Assembly (NCBI GenBank): GCA_032622095.1
Contig: CP136062.1
Span: 224,766,578-224,830,577, forward strand
Source of the DNA: Siphonodentalium dalli
Lineage: Eukaryota; Mollusca; Scaphopoda; Gadilida; Siphonodentaliidae
DNA: 64,000 nucleotides
Direction: 5' to 3'
Part shown: positions 63,970 to 64,000 of the stretch, piece after piece
How the letters are laid out: every line of letters starts with the position of its first letter
How positions within the stretch are numbered: the first letter of the stretch is position 1
The notes under the pieces: model-generated
Told to the model about the DNA's origin: nothing
Seen by the model: the letters and a program-made list of their open reading frames with translations, nothing else
Database searches by the model: none
Translations under genes and position numbers: made by a program

Positions 63970-64000
63970 CAAGCCTGAGTTTAGTGTGCCTGTCATTTGC
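63970..64000 (+). mobile_element. Family B MITE, start only, cut by the window edge
   Basis: CAAGCCTGAGTTTAGTGTGC followed by CTGTCATTTGC, the left end of family B. Confidence 0.75.

Overview
The window looks like animal nuclear DNA, AT-rich and crowded with repeats. It is most likely from a lophotrochozoan, probably a mollusc; this rests on the style of repeats and on one recognisable gene, not on any search. No bacterial, viral or organellar gene organisation is visible.

Positions 1-17,810 are one tandem satellite of about 370 units of 48 bp, running off the left edge. Positions 18,529-47,942 carry the 3' half of one gene on the + strand. I identify it as HEATR3 (animal counterpart of yeast Syo1), read from ten exons with GT/AG borders and consistent phases, about 345 codons ending in TGA. 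The N-terminal half must lie left of the window, so the satellite most likely sits inside a HEATR3 intron. Three of the exon borders visible here are themselves part of tandem duplications that copy the splice site.

The introns are full of transposable-element debris. The last intron (11.4 kb) holds an APE-type LINE on the minus strand (about 39,545-46,421). It is interrupted by a 3,251-bp hAT-like DNA transposon (40,694-43,944) whose 5-bp target duplication lets the LINE reading frame be followed across the insertion. Several palindromic MITE families recur: TTAA-flanked elements with a shared hairpin core, a family beginning CAAGCCTTG with a repeated hairpin arm, TTAA-flanked AGGCCC elements, a TAGGGTCC hAT-type element with an 8-bp target duplication, and a near-perfect TA-CAGT palindrome. 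Some are nested three deep.

Positions 47,943-64,000 contain no gene I can support. They hold more MITE copies, a probable tRNA-derived SINE, and tandem arrays with 45-, 28-, 129- and 55-bp units plus a TA microsatellite. The points most worth checking are the satellite (its antisense strand carries a consensus 5' splice site in nearly every unit), the splice-site arrays in HEATR3, the modular TTAA hairpin elements and the nested transposons.
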